From positions 1 through 13,951 of the forward strand of contig JASHRE010000007.1 in assembly GCA_030037515.1 (NCBI GenBank): DNA of 13,951 bases. The letters are read 5' to 3'. The stretch comes from Candidatus Sulfotelmatobacter sp. GTDB lineage: Bacteria > Acidobacteriota > Terriglobia > Terriglobales > Acidobacteriaceae. The position numbers and the translations under genes were made by a program. Below, in pieces: positions 1 through 8,509 of this stretch (position 1 is its first letter; each line of letters starts with the position of its first letter). The notes below the pieces were generated by a model. It was given only the letters and a program-made list of their open reading frames with translations, searched no databases and was not told where the DNA came from.

Positions 1-216
1 ATTTTGACGGCGGTTGGCGGGATCATCGGCATTTTGGTTGGCGCGACTCTGGTGTGGGCGATTCCGGAACTATGGCCGTCTCTGCCGGCGCGCATGTCGA
101 TGTTCTGGGTGACATTCGGTTTCAGTTCGGCGGCCGGAGTCGGTCTTATCTTCGGCATCTATCCGGCGTGGAAGGCGGCCAACCTTGATCCCATCGAATC
201 GCTTCGCTACGAATAG
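1..216 (+). CDS. ABC transporter permease, MacB/FtsX type (C-terminal fragment, 5' end outside window)
   Basis: Open from the first base to a TAG stop at 214-216, so only about 71 C-terminal residues are present. Two hydrophobic segments are visible: a Gly-rich one around AVGGIIGILVGATLVWAI and a second around the FGFSSAAGVGLIFGIYPAW stretch. The tail YPAWKAANLDPIESLRYE matches the typical end of MacB-like permeases, where a final membrane helix is followed by a cytoplasmic P-x-x-KAA-x-LDPIE-x-LR-x-E motif. Such proteins are the membrane part of tripartite exporters or mechanotransmission ABC systems. It reads on the plus strand and has a different C-terminus from the three permeases on the minus strand further right, so it belongs to a separate ABC system lying left of the window. 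The edge, not a mutation, truncates it. Confidence 0.85.
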   Translation: MLTAVGGIIGILVGATLVWAIPELWPSLPARMSMFWVTFGFSSAAGVGLIFGIYPAWKAANLDPIESLRYE

Positions 217-282
217 AGCTCTCAGCTCTCGGCAGTCAGCTTTCCGCTTGATCCTTTGTTCCGCGGCGTTCGTGCCGGCCCC

Positions 283-1464
283 ATGACTCACAGCATCCTG
301 AAAGCTCTCGAGATTATTGCCGTCTTGGGATGCGCTTCCAGCGCGTTCTACTACTTGCTTTGTCACTGGAGCGTGCTCCGATTTATGGACGAGCACCGCG
401 CGGACGAGGTCGTCTGCGACGCACCGCCGGTTTCCGTTCTCAAGCCGCTCAAAGGCGCCGATCGCGAAATGTACGAAAGCTTTCGCAGCCATTGTCTGCA
501 GGACTATCCCGAGTACGAGATCATTTTTGGCGTCAGCGACCCTGACGATCCCGCCATCGACGTTGTGAAGCAGTTGCAGCGAGAGTTTCCGGACCGCGCC
601 ATCATCCTCATGGTTTGCCCGAAGAAGTTGGGCGCCAATGTGAAGGTCAGCAATCTGGAACAGATGCTCGCGATGGCTCGCTACGAGTATTTGCTGGTCA
701 ATGACAGCGATATTCGCGTGCCGGGCGATTATCTCCGGCGAATCATCGCTCCGCTGAACCAGAAAGCGGTGGGCATGGTGACGTGCCTCTATCGCGGCGC
801 TGCGGGTTCCACGCTGGGATCGCGACTCGAATCGCTCGGCATCAGCACCGATTTCATTCCCGGAGTCCTGGTGGCGCGGCAGCTCGAGGGCGGACTTCAC
901 TTCGGGCTGGGATCGACCATGGCTTTTCGGCGAGCTGATCTTGCTGGCATTGGAGGATTTCAGTCCATCGTCGACTTTCTCGCCGACGATTACGAATTGG
1001 GTCGGCGCATCGCCGGCCTCGGATTGCGCGTGCAGCTCTCTGATCTTGTCGTGGAAACGCATCTTCCTGCCTATGATCTGCGAGGTTTTCTTGCCCATCA
1101 ATTGCGCTGGGCTCGCGGCGTACGCGATGCGCGCACCGCAGGGTATGTCGGATTAGTGGCAACCTTTGGACTAATGTGGGGGATATTCGCCGTTGCGTTT
1201 GCCCGAGGCGCGCCGTGGTCCTGGGCCGGGCTGGGAATCACCGTTTTGCTGCGTGTGGCTGTTGCCATCGCCGTGGGCGGATTCGTGCTGGGCGATCGCG
1301 CTCTGCCGCGAAGTCTCTGGCTGCTCCCCCTGCGCGACCTGATCGCAGCGGGGGTCTGGGTTGCGAGCTTCTTCGGCCACACGGTGAGCTGGCGCGGAGA
1401 CCGCTTTGAATTGAAAAATGGCCGTCTGGTGCCTTTTCACGATCAAACGCCTGACGTCAATTGA
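283..1464 (+). CDS. hpnI: Family 2 glycosyltransferase, HpnI / ceramide-glucosyltransferase-like
   Basis: 393 residues from ATG 283. An in-frame TTG at 256 would add nine residues but looks less likely; neither start has a clear Shine-Dalgarno site. An N-terminal membrane helix (about 9-27) is followed by a GT-A domain: PVSVLKPLKGAD (49-60), the DxD-type NDSD (140-143), DDYELG (235-240) and HQLRWARG (272-279), which fits the (Q/R)xxRW-type motif of ceramide glucosyltransferases. Two or three C-terminal helices and a WRGDRFEL-type tail follow. This order fits HpnI, which in hopanoid producers transfers N-acetylglucosamine from UDP-GlcNAc to bacteriohopanetetrol at the inner membrane. No other hopanoid gene is in view, so the acceptor is inferred from family resemblance; a ceramide or other lipid acceptor is possible. 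It starts 66 bases after the preceding permease stop and could be co-transcribed with it. Confidence 0.8.
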   Translation: MTHSILKALEIIAVLGCASSAFYYLLCHWSVLRFMDEHRADEVVCDAPPVSVLKPLKGADREMYESFRSHCLQDYPEYEIIFGVSDPDDPAIDVVKQLQREFPDRAIILMVCPKKLGANVKVSNLEQMLAMARYEYLLVNDSDIRVPGDYLRRIIAPLNQKAVGMVTCLYRGAAGSTLGSRLESLGISTDFIPGVLVARQLEGGLHFGLGSTMAFRRADLAGIGGFQSIVDFLADDYELGRRIAGLGLRVQLSDLVVETHLPAYDLRGFLAHQLRWARGVRDARTAGYVGLVATFGLMWGIFAVAFARGAPWSWAGLGITVLLRVAVAIAVGGFVLGDRALPRSLWLLPLRDLIAAGVWVASFFGHTVSWRGDRFELKNGRLVPFHDQTPDVN

Positions 1465-1928
1465 TCCTCAAAAAACCGCACCCCAAGACCTGGTCTACTC
1501 TCAGCGTCGAGCAGCACAATCGGAGCCGTCTGAGCGCCGGCATTTCGGGGACTTTGCCCGCCGGTTCCTTCAGCGTGCGCTTCTCGCGGAAAATTGTTTT
1601 ACGAATCGAGAACTCTGTGGACGAGCACGGTCTCACGTGCATCTCGATCTCGAGCATGCTTTGTATGGCGCGGAGCAGTGGATCAGTGCCGCTCCGTCGA
1701 GTTGCGACTTGGTCAGGCAACTCCAGCTGTTCGCTCCCATCGCGTCCGCGACGCCCCCGGTTCATTCGCATCTCCGGTCTGCGCGTTGTAAAGAGAACCC
1801 CCGCCCGTGCAGCAACCTGGAAAGAAAACGGACCACCTGCGCCTGCCCGCTCGAGTGCTGGAACCGAACCAGACCGTGTGGCCTCTCACGCCGCAAGGCT
1901 TCGGCTTCTTCGAGCCATCGCAAGTGGT
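1465..1928. other. Intergenic stretch without a recognisable gene
   Basis: These 464 bases separate the glycosyltransferase stop from the stop of the minus-strand ATPase, so the two units converge here. All six frames were read for familiar protein patterns. A 104-codon minus-strand frame (1771-1457) and the plus frames have compositions rich in Arg, Ser, Cys and His and no family motif. Minus-strand pieces in different frames end in a PGLGVRFFEDQ-like string that faintly recalls the end of a PilZ domain, but the frames are broken by stops and the resemblance is too weak to call a pseudogene. No strong U-tracted terminator hairpin was found by eye. Confidence 0.5.
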
Positions 1929-2638
<710 letters not shown>

Positions 2639-2642
<4 letters not shown>

Positions 2643-4024
2643 GCTTGCCCCTTGATTTTGATTTTGTCTCCGTCTCTTAACGCCGACGGCGCGGCTGTGA
2701 TGACATCTTCCCCGCCGACCAGGCCGTCGACCAGCGCTCCGTCGCTGCGCTCACTTACAACGTGAATCTCGCGCTCGACTGCTTTGCCATTGAAGGCGAT
2801 CAGCACAACCTTTTTGCCATCTTTGTCGCGAATCGCCGTCGAAGGCACAAACACCCCGCCAGGACCTTTCGCAGTTTTCGACGTTTCGTTGGCCAGGAAC
2901 TTCACCGTTGCGTTCTCTTCCGGCCGCAATTCGATTCCCGGATACCGGTCCGGCCGCAACACCTGCACCTTCACCTGCACCGTCGCTTTCTGGCGATTCG
3001 CTTCCGGAGAAATCTGCGCAATCACGCCGTCATATACCTTGTCCGGATATACATCGGTCGTGACCAGGGCTTTTTGCTCGGGAAACAGGCGCGCAAAATC
3101 GGCTTGCGCGATGTCGAGTTCGACTTGCAGATCATTGAGATCGGCGAGCGAAACAACCGATCCCTGTGGACCGCCGACGGCCGCACTGGCAAACTGCGCC
3201 GTGATCAATTCCCCTTTTTCCGCGGTGCGGTCGAGAATCGTTCCCGTCACGGGTGCGCGGATGACCGTCGCATCCAGTTGCGACTTCGCATAATCCAGCT
3301 GACCCTGCGCCTGCGCCAGCGCTCCTTGCGCGCGCGCGATCTCTTCCGGACGGGGGCCGATCTTGGCCAGTTCAAACGCTTTCGCGAGAGAATCCGCTCG
3401 TTCCTGATCGGCCTGAAATTTCGCCGTCGCGTCGTCGAGTTGCTGCTTCGAATCTACGCCGCCGGAAGCCAGTTCCTTGGTGCGATCGAGCGTGATCCTG
3501 TCATTGGCTAGCGTGGCGCGGGCTTCATCGAGATTGTGTTGCGCCTGCTGAATCTCCTCCGGCCGCGAACCATGCTGCAATTCTTCCAGATACGCGCGCG
3601 CATTTTGGAGCGCGCCTTTGGCCTGCTCGTAGTTGGCGCGGAACTCCTGATCCTCGAGCCGCACGATCACCTGGCCTTCTTTGACCTTGTCGCCCTTTTC
3701 CACTCCGATCCATTCCAGGCGGCCCGTGACTTTTGAATTCACATTGATGGTGTGATGAGCCACGATATAGCCGGTCGCGGAAAGCACGATCGCACCTTCT
3801 TGATCTCCGCTGGTGACGGCCGATGCGCGGACGACTTCCACTTCCGGCGTCGCCGACGAAAATGTGCGATACGCCAGCGCTGACAGTCCGAGAATCACCA
3901 CCACGGCGATCCCGCCCAGAACATAGCGCCGCGCCCAAACGGGAGGCTCTCCCCCACCCTCGCCGCGCTGCGAGCGGTCGATGCGCAGGCTTTGCAGATC
4001 GTCGTGTTTGGTATCAATCGCCAT
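2639..4024 (-). CDS. HlyD/MacA-family periplasmic adaptor subunit of ABC exporter
   Basis: 461 residues from the only ATG in this part of the frame; a TTG at 4099 would add 25 residues of unlikely composition. A charged cytoplasmic tail leads to one membrane helix (about 34-52). Then come the first lipoyl half (about 80-125, with VKEGQVIVRLED), a long alpha-helical hairpin (about 127-250) holding two RPEEI-type repeats rich in Gln, Ala and Glu, the second lipoyl half (about 252-274, ATVIRAPVTGTILD), and a beta-barrel/membrane-proximal region (LNDLQVELDIAQADFARLFP onwards). This is the usual order of membrane-fusion proteins that join an ABC permease to an outer-membrane duct. It lies between the third permease (147-base gap) and the ATPase (ATGA overlap). 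No TolC-like gene is in the window. The substrate is unknown; efflux of a small molecule, lipid or peptide would fit. Confidence 0.92.
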
Positions 4025-4171
4025 GACGGTAATTACCGACTGACGCCGGTCGTAAGTTGCATATTTCGAAAGTTGGCCGACCGTCGACTCATAACGCAAA
4101 CCGGCGTCCCGCGAAGGAACTCGCGAGGCTCGCCGAGAACACCTGTTCGGACCACAAGAACAGCGCCGCTA

Positions 4172-5362
4172 TTATCCGCGCAGCGCGTTCAAAATATTCT
4201 GCCGCGATGCATGCCACGCCGGGGCCAATCCTCCAACGAATCCCATCACCAGGGCAAAAATGATCGCATTGACCGCGACCACCGGTGTGATGCGCAACGC
4301 GAACACGACCTCGCTAAACGTCACGGCATTCGAGGTGCCCGTCTGCATCCCATTGAACGGCAGCATCAGCAGAATTCCGACGAACGCCCCCAACAGCGCC
4401 AGAATCAGAGACTCCAGCACAAACGAAGTCAGAATCGACGGGCGCGAGAATCCCAGCACGCGCAGCGTAGCGATTTCGCGTCCGCGATACGCCACCGCCG
4501 CATACATCGTGTTCATCGCCGCGAAAATCGATCCCACGGCCATGATGATCGCGACCACGAAACCGATGACTTTGATCGGCGTGCCGGAACTCGTCTGCTT
4601 GGCGTAATAATCCGTTTCGAGCATGCCATCGAGTTTCAGGCGCTGATCGTCAGCCACTCGCTTCGTCAATGCGTCGGCCGCAATCGGATCGGTGGCGCGC
4701 AGGTACGCCGAAGAGTATCCGCCCTGCCGATCGAAATCCGAGGCCATTTGGTTCACGTCCGCCCAGATCTCTGATTCGTACGCCGAACCGCCAGCATCGA
4801 ACACGCCCACCACTCTCCACGAGCCTTTGCCGAACTCCATGGTGTCGCCGATGGCCGCATGTGCAAAGCGCTCGCGGATCGATTTGCTCACCACCACTTC
4901 ACGCTGTCCGGATTCGAACCAGCGCCCTTCCATCAGTTTGACTTTCGGCGGACCCCCGAGTTTATCGGGTAGTTGCCGCATTTTGAGGCCGTCGGGCATC
5001 ATGCCGCGCACGGTCACGTTCACCTCGCCGGTCCCGTCCTTGCGCGGAAGAACAATGACCACGACCCACTCGCCCGACGTCATCGGCTCGCCCTGGCTGT
5101 CCTTCGCGATGCCGGGAAGCGTTTTCAGCGTGGGAAACAGCGAGGCATCGAAGCCGCCCGACAACTCCGCCTCCGAGCCCTTGCGCAGCACCAGCACGTT
5201 CAACGGACTGCCGCTCGATACAAACGCGCGATTGAGTCCGGCAACCAGCGCCATCAGAAAGATGGCGGTTGTAACCGTGAGCGCGATGCCCAGCGCCGTC
5301 ATGACCGTGAGGCCCTTGCGCAGCTTCAAATTGCGGACGTTATATTTGATCGGTATCGCCAT
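4172..5362 (-). CDS. ABC transporter permease, FtsX/MacB_PCD type (third permease of operon)
   Basis: 396 residues from ATG 5362 (MAIPIKYNVRNL). An upstream start at 5434 would add 24 residues resembling no leader. The N-terminus has the KxNVRNLKLRKGLTVMTALG arrangement, in which a short amphipathic segment precedes membrane helix 1. A periplasmic MacB_PCD-like domain of roughly 200 residues follows, then three C-terminal helices with the FtsX-like REIATLRVLGF loop between the first two. It ends in APAWHASRQNILNALRG, the usual permease tail. It is clearly more distant from the two upstream permeases than they are from each other: its periplasmic domain lacks their WFGG and TKTESEKAF blocks. 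It lies between permease B (187-base gap) and the adaptor. It may pair with the ATPase as a DevC-like permease, or form a complex with one of the paralogues; the sequence does not decide this. Confidence 0.9.
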   Translation of the reverse strand: MAIPIKYNVRNLKLRKGLTVMTALGIALTVTTAIFLMALVAGLNRAFVSSGSPLNVLVLRKGSEAELSGGFDASLFPTLKTLPGIAKDSQGEPMTSGEWVVVIVLPRKDGTGEVNVTVRGMMPDGLKMRQLPDKLGGPPKVKLMEGRWFESGQREVVVSKSIRERFAHAAIGDTMEFGKGSWRVVGVFDAGGSAYESEIWADVNQMASDFDRQGGYSSAYLRATDPIAADALTKRVADDQRLKLDGMLETDYYAKQTSSGTPIKVIGFVVAIIMAVGSIFAAMNTMYAAVAYRGREIATLRVLGFSRPSILTSFVLESLILALLGAFVGILLMLPFNGMQTGTSNAVTFSEVVFALRITPVVAVNAIIFALVMGFVGGLAPAWHASRQNILNALRG

Positions 5363-5549
5363 AAAGAAATCTTTTCCCGCACCACCGATTTTGAAAGGGC
5401 ACGGCTCGCCGCCATGCCAAAGTTGCTCATCCACCAGCTCAATTCACGGGTAAGGTCAAAAATGCCCCTCCCCGAATTCGGCGGCATTTCTCGGCGCCGC
5501 GTTCGCACGCCCTGGCCAACAACTGGCGGAGGGCTTATAAAATGTTCTC

Positions 5550-6701
5550 CTACCCGATATGCCGCAGCGCATCCACAATATTCATGCGCGATGCACGATG
5601 CGCGGGCAAATATCCGCTTGCCAACCCCAGCAACAACGACGCAGCCAGCGCCGTCGCCGCCGTCGGCAATTTGATCTTCATGTCCAGCGGAATACCCAGG
5701 CCGATGAAACTATGCGTCAACAGAGCAATTAACGGGATCGCAATCAGAATCCCGATCACTCCTCCAGAAACCGCCAGCGCCACTGCTTCGCTGACGAAAA
5801 TCGAGAGCACGCGCCGTTGAGTGAAGCCTAGAGTTTTAAGCACCGCGACTTCGCGTGTGCGGCTGCGCACCGACATAGCCATTGTGTTGGCCGAAACCAA
5901 CATGATCGCGAATGCTACCGCGCCGCAGATGCCGAGAATGAACGCCTTCACATTCCCGAGTGAGGCCACGAATCCGAGCAGAAACGCTTTTTCGCTCTCG
6001 GTCTTCGTCGGGTAGGGCGAGTTGCGGAACATGTCGTCGATCTGCTTGGAGACTTGCGCCACATCCTCCCCGGAATCGATCTGCGCCGCGTACCATCCTG
6101 CCTGTCCCTTCATCCACGGCACAGCCTCTTCCAAATACTTCGTATTAAAGTACAGTCCATTCTGCGGCGGATCGCGATGATAGATCGCCCGAATCGTCAA
6201 CTCCGGATTCACGGGAAAAATCGTTCCCTGCAGCGTGATCTTGTCTCCGATCTTCCAGTGATATTTTTGGGCCAGCGTGACATCGACCAGAGCCCCGGCG
6301 CGATCCTGCTGCCAGGCTTTCAGTTGGTCAGGCGGAACGATCTTGTCGGACGCCACCTTCAAATACTCGTCGGGGTCCGTCGCCGCCTGCGCAAAGAAAT
6401 GCTCGGGACGATCGTCGATGTATCGTCCGCCAAACCAGGTCACGGGCACCACGGCCGTCACTCCCGGCAGCGCGCGAATTTTCGCGCGATAATACTCGGG
6501 CAGAAAAAACGCCAGCGACACGCGGTCGCGAATGATCAATCGCCGCGACGCTTCGGGCGCAACCTGATCCACATAAAACGCGCGCCAGATGCAGATCATC
6601 AGGGTCAGCAACAACAGCGAGAAGCTGATGCTGATCATGGTCAGCAAGCTGCGCCGCTTGTTGCGGAACGTGTTGCGCACAATGAAACTTCCCAACGTCA
6701 T
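5550..6701 (-). CDS. ABC transporter permease, FtsX type, tandem paralogue B
   Basis: 383 residues from ATG 6701, supported by GGAAG five bases upstream. The much longer open frame to 6908 overlaps the preceding gene and is not needed. Helix 1 follows NKRRSLLTMISISFS. A periplasmic domain contains WFGGRYIDDRPE, TDPDEY, PTKTESEKAF and GNVKAFILGICGA, then three C-terminal helices surround the SRTREVAVLKTLGFT coupling loop. It ends HRASRMNIVDALRHIG. It aligns end to end, almost without gaps, with the gene immediately upstream (6716-7861), from which only 14 bases separate it, so the two arose by tandem duplication. The best-kept blocks are the TESEKAF region and the coupling loop; the last extracellular loop and helices diverge. 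This suggests a heterodimeric permease core served by the single downstream ATPase, but homodimers remain possible. Confidence 0.92.
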   Translation of the reverse strand: MTLGSFIVRNTFRNKRRSLLTMISISFSLLLLTLMICIWRAFYVDQVAPEASRRLIIRDRVSLAFFLPEYYRAKIRALPGVTAVVPVTWFGGRYIDDRPEHFFAQAATDPDEYLKVASDKIVPPDQLKAWQQDRAGALVDVTLAQKYHWKIGDKITLQGTIFPVNPELTIRAIYHRDPPQNGLYFNTKYLEEAVPWMKGQAGWYAAQIDSGEDVAQVSKQIDDMFRNSPYPTKTESEKAFLLGFVASLGNVKAFILGICGAVAFAIMLVSANTMAMSVRSRTREVAVLKTLGFTQRRVLSIFVSEAVALAVSGGVIGILIAIPLIALLTHSFIGLGIPLDMKIKLPTAATALAASLLLGLASGYLPAHRASRMNIVDALRHIG

Positions 6702-6706
6702 GGTGT

Positions 6707-6711
6707 CTTCC
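6707..6711 (-). promoter_or_regulatory. Ribosome binding site of permease B
   Basis: GGAAG on the minus strand, five bases before ATG 6701 and inside the 14-base gap after the permease A stop. It supports the 6701 start over the longer frame. Confidence 0.5.
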
Positions 6712-6715
6712 GCAC

Positions 6716-7861
6716 TTATCCGATGTGGCGCAGTCCATCCACAATGTTGACCTGCGAAGCGTGATACGAAGGGACCGCCGCGCTCAACAATCCCACCAGT
6801 GCAGAAACCGCCAAGGCCATGAACCAGATCAGCGGCGTCATTCTTAGCGGAAAAAACGTCATCTGCGGCGCGCGCGTAAACCCGTACACCATCAACCGGC
6901 CCAGGCACGCGCCAATCAACCCTCCGACAAGCGACAGAGCCACGGCCTCGCCGACAAACAGCCCAAGCACACCGAGCTTGGTGAATCCCAGCGTCTTCAG
7001 CACAGCGACTTCGCGGGTGCGCTCGCGGATCGACATGGCAATTGTGTTCGCCGACACCAATAATGTCGCGAACAGTACGGCCCCGCAGATGCTCAGGATG
7101 AACGCCTTCACATTGCCCATCATGGCCACGAACTCGAGCCCGAACGCTTTTTCACTTTCTGTCTTCGTCGGCTGCGGCGAATTGTGGAACATGTCATCGA
7201 CGGCCGCTGCGATCTTGCTTACATCCGAGGGATTGTCCGCCAGGACGTCGAACGTACCCGCCTGTCCCTTGAAGAAGGGCACCGCTTCCTCGACATATTT
7301 CGAATTGAAATACAGGGATTTGAAATCGGGATCGCTGCGATAAATACCGCGAATGTATAGCTCAAGATTCACGGGATAGATATCGCCCTGAATCACAATC
7401 CGATCGCCCAGCTTCCACCCATACTTCTGCGCCAGCGACTCCGACACGACTGCACCCTGCCGGTCCCGCTGCCAGGACTTGATCTGATCCGCAGGTATTT
7501 TGATCTCGGGGAATACTTTGAAGAATTCGTCGGGATCGGTGCCAAAGCGCGCGAAAAAATTCTCCGGCTTCTGATCTTTGTAGACTCCTCCAAACCATGA
7601 ACTCGGAACCACGGCCACCACGCCGGGGATGGTGCGAATCTTGTCGCGGTAATACATCGGCAGCGTGAAGGTGAGAGATACTCGATGCCTCACCACCAGC
7701 CTCTCGGACGATTCGGCACTGCCGTCCTCCAGCGCGAAGGCATGCCAAAGCGTCATCATGAAGGTCAGCAGCAGCAGGGAAAAACCGATGCTCAGGATCG
7801 TCAGAATACTGCGACGCTTGTTGCGAAACGCATTTTTAGCGACAAACCTGGTCAGCGTCAT
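6716..7861 (-). CDS. ABC transporter permease, FtsX type, tandem paralogue A (first operon gene)
   Basis: 381 residues from ATG 7861, chosen because AGGAG lies six bases upstream and because MTLTRFVAKNAFRNKRRS matches the start of the neighbouring paralogue. A GTG at 7957 would add 32 residues. Helix 1 is about residues 17-41 (ILTILSIGFSLLLLTFMM). The periplasmic domain carries WFGGVYKDQKPENFF, GTDPDEFF and PTKTESEKAF. The cytoplasmic coupling loop ERTREVAVLKTLGFT is followed by two more helices and the end NIVDGLRHIG. It has the FtsX fold used by MacB-like and lipoprotein-releasing ABC systems, where the permease transmits ATPase motion to the periplasm. It heads the five-gene minus-strand unit, so the promoter should lie in 7862-8490. 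Its substrate cannot be read from the sequence. Confidence 0.93.
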   Translation of the reverse strand: MTLTRFVAKNAFRNKRRSILTILSIGFSLLLLTFMMTLWHAFALEDGSAESSERLVVRHRVSLTFTLPMYYRDKIRTIPGVVAVVPSSWFGGVYKDQKPENFFARFGTDPDEFFKVFPEIKIPADQIKSWQRDRQGAVVSESLAQKYGWKLGDRIVIQGDIYPVNLELYIRGIYRSDPDFKSLYFNSKYVEEAVPFFKGQAGTFDVLADNPSDVSKIAAAVDDMFHNSPQPTKTESEKAFGLEFVAMMGNVKAFILSICGAVLFATLLVSANTIAMSIRERTREVAVLKTLGFTKLGVLGLFVGEAVALSLVGGLIGACLGRLMVYGFTRAPQMTFFPLRMTPLIWFMALAVSALVGLLSAAVPSYHASQVNIVDGLRHIG

Positions 7862-7959
7862 GACCCACTCCTGAGAGACGAAGCCAGCAGACCAAAGGTA
7901 AGGACACGCCCGGCCCACCCAGAATAGACGAGCGACAACACGATCAGCAACCGGCACAT
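7858..7959 (-). CDS. Possible small hydrophobic leader ORF (33 codons) upstream of permease A
   Basis: ATG at 7959 opens a 33-residue frame beginning MCRLLIVLSLVYSGWAGRV, with a hydrophobic N-terminal half, a second short hydrophobic patch (LTFGLLA) and a basic end. Its TGA stop overlaps the permease A start as ATGA, the same arrangement as the adaptor-ATPase junction. It has no Shine-Dalgarno site of its own; the AGGAG serving the permease lies inside it. It could be a leader peptide that couples translation, a small membrane protein, or chance: a stop-free run of this length is common in GC-rich DNA. No family is recognised. Confidence 0.2.
   Translation of the reverse strand: MCRLLIVLSLVYSGWAGRVLTFGLLASSLRSGS
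7868..7872 (-). promoter_or_regulatory. Ribosome binding site of permease A
   Basis: AGGAG on the minus strand with a six-base spacer to ATG 7861. It is the clearest Shine-Dalgarno site in the operon and fixes the start of the first gene. Confidence 0.75.
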
Positions 7960-8054
7960 AAACGATTTTTTAATGAATCCCTGTGGATCCCAGACACTGT
8001 CAGTTTCCACCGTGTCATTTTGCTTCACCAGTGGAGATCGTCACTCGACCCGGA

Positions 8055-8066
8055 TGACAAATGTCA
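8055..8066. repeat. Short inverted repeat TGACA-AA-TGTCA
   Basis: Two perfect 5-base arms around an AA centre in the shared upstream region of the divergent units. The shape resembles a small operator, but a dyad this short is frequent by chance and no second copy was seen nearby. Confidence 0.25.
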
Positions 8067-8462
8067 CCAGGGGATTCTCGACTTTTCCCCCGCCAGGCGT
8101 TGAGCTCACCAGGAAGGGCACGAGCTTTGCCCCTGCCCATGAAGGTGAAAACAGCCGCGCGCTTCAGCGCCTGGGGACTTGCTTCCGAATCCTCCAACAC
8201 TCTCGCGCCGCCCGCCTGTGATTCCCCATAAGTTAAAACGGACCGCACACGGCAGAGGTTACGCGGACGTGAATCGATGATCCTCGTTCCGCAGAATTGG
8301 CACGCCGCGGTCGATCCCCCTGCAACGACGGGAGCGCCTCCGCTCCGCATCCTCAATTTCCCGGCTCTCCGTCCTTAATCCTGCTTACCTTGGTAACTCG
8401 AAGATGCCGACGTACAGAGATATGCTAACGATACCCTTTCCCCCGGGCCCCCGCCGGTTGAT

Positions 8463-8482
8463 CGTTCGCGGCGGCGCGAACG
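8463..8482. repeat. Perfect 8-bp hairpin just upstream of the pseudokinase gene
   Basis: CGTTCGCG and CGCGAACG flank a GCGG loop. The arms are fully complementary and GC-rich. The element ends 27 bases before ATG 8510 and 14 bases before the GGAG ribosome binding site, so it would sit in the 5' leader of the mRNA or serve as an operator dyad. No U-tract follows, so it is not an intrinsic terminator. Confidence 0.5.
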
Positions 8483-8496
8483 TTTCACCATGGAAT

Positions 8497-8500
8497 GGAG
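8497..8500 (+). promoter_or_regulatory. Ribosome binding site deciding the pseudokinase start
   Basis: GGAG, nine bases before ATG 8510. The in-frame ATG at 8495 overlaps this site and has no such motif upstream, which favours 8510. Confidence 0.5.
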
Positions 8501-8509
8501 TCAGCAGAG

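Larger units (their letters stand above)
7960..8494. other. Intergenic region between divergent ABC operon and pseudokinase gene
   Basis: No convincing gene was found. The 113-codon minus frame (8356-8015) and 82-codon plus frame (7973-8221) have no family pattern. The region must hold the promoters of both divergent units. Visible elements: a CTGACA on the minus strand near 8006-8011, about 50 bases before the small ORF, that could be a -35 box though no good -10 sits at the right distance; a TGACA-AA-TGTCA inverted repeat at 8055-8066; a GGGCA/TGCCC hairpin at 8116-8132; and a strong hairpin at 8463-8482. Promoters could not be fixed by eye. Confidence 0.45.

Noticed and set aside
70..1101. 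343-codon minus-strand open frame opposite the glycosyltransferase
   Set aside because: No motif; the opposite strand has coherent GT-A motifs and membrane helices. The frame also runs over the end of the ABC permease.
4025..4099. Longer adaptor start at TTG 4099
   Set aside because: The added 25 residues look unlike a leader, and the ATG at 4024 is followed by the normal short cytoplasmic tail and membrane helix of the family.
8015..8356. 113-codon minus-strand frame in the divergent intergenic region
   Set aside because: Arg/Ser/Gly-rich with no hydrophobic core or family pattern, no ribosome binding site seen, and no conserved neighbour relation.
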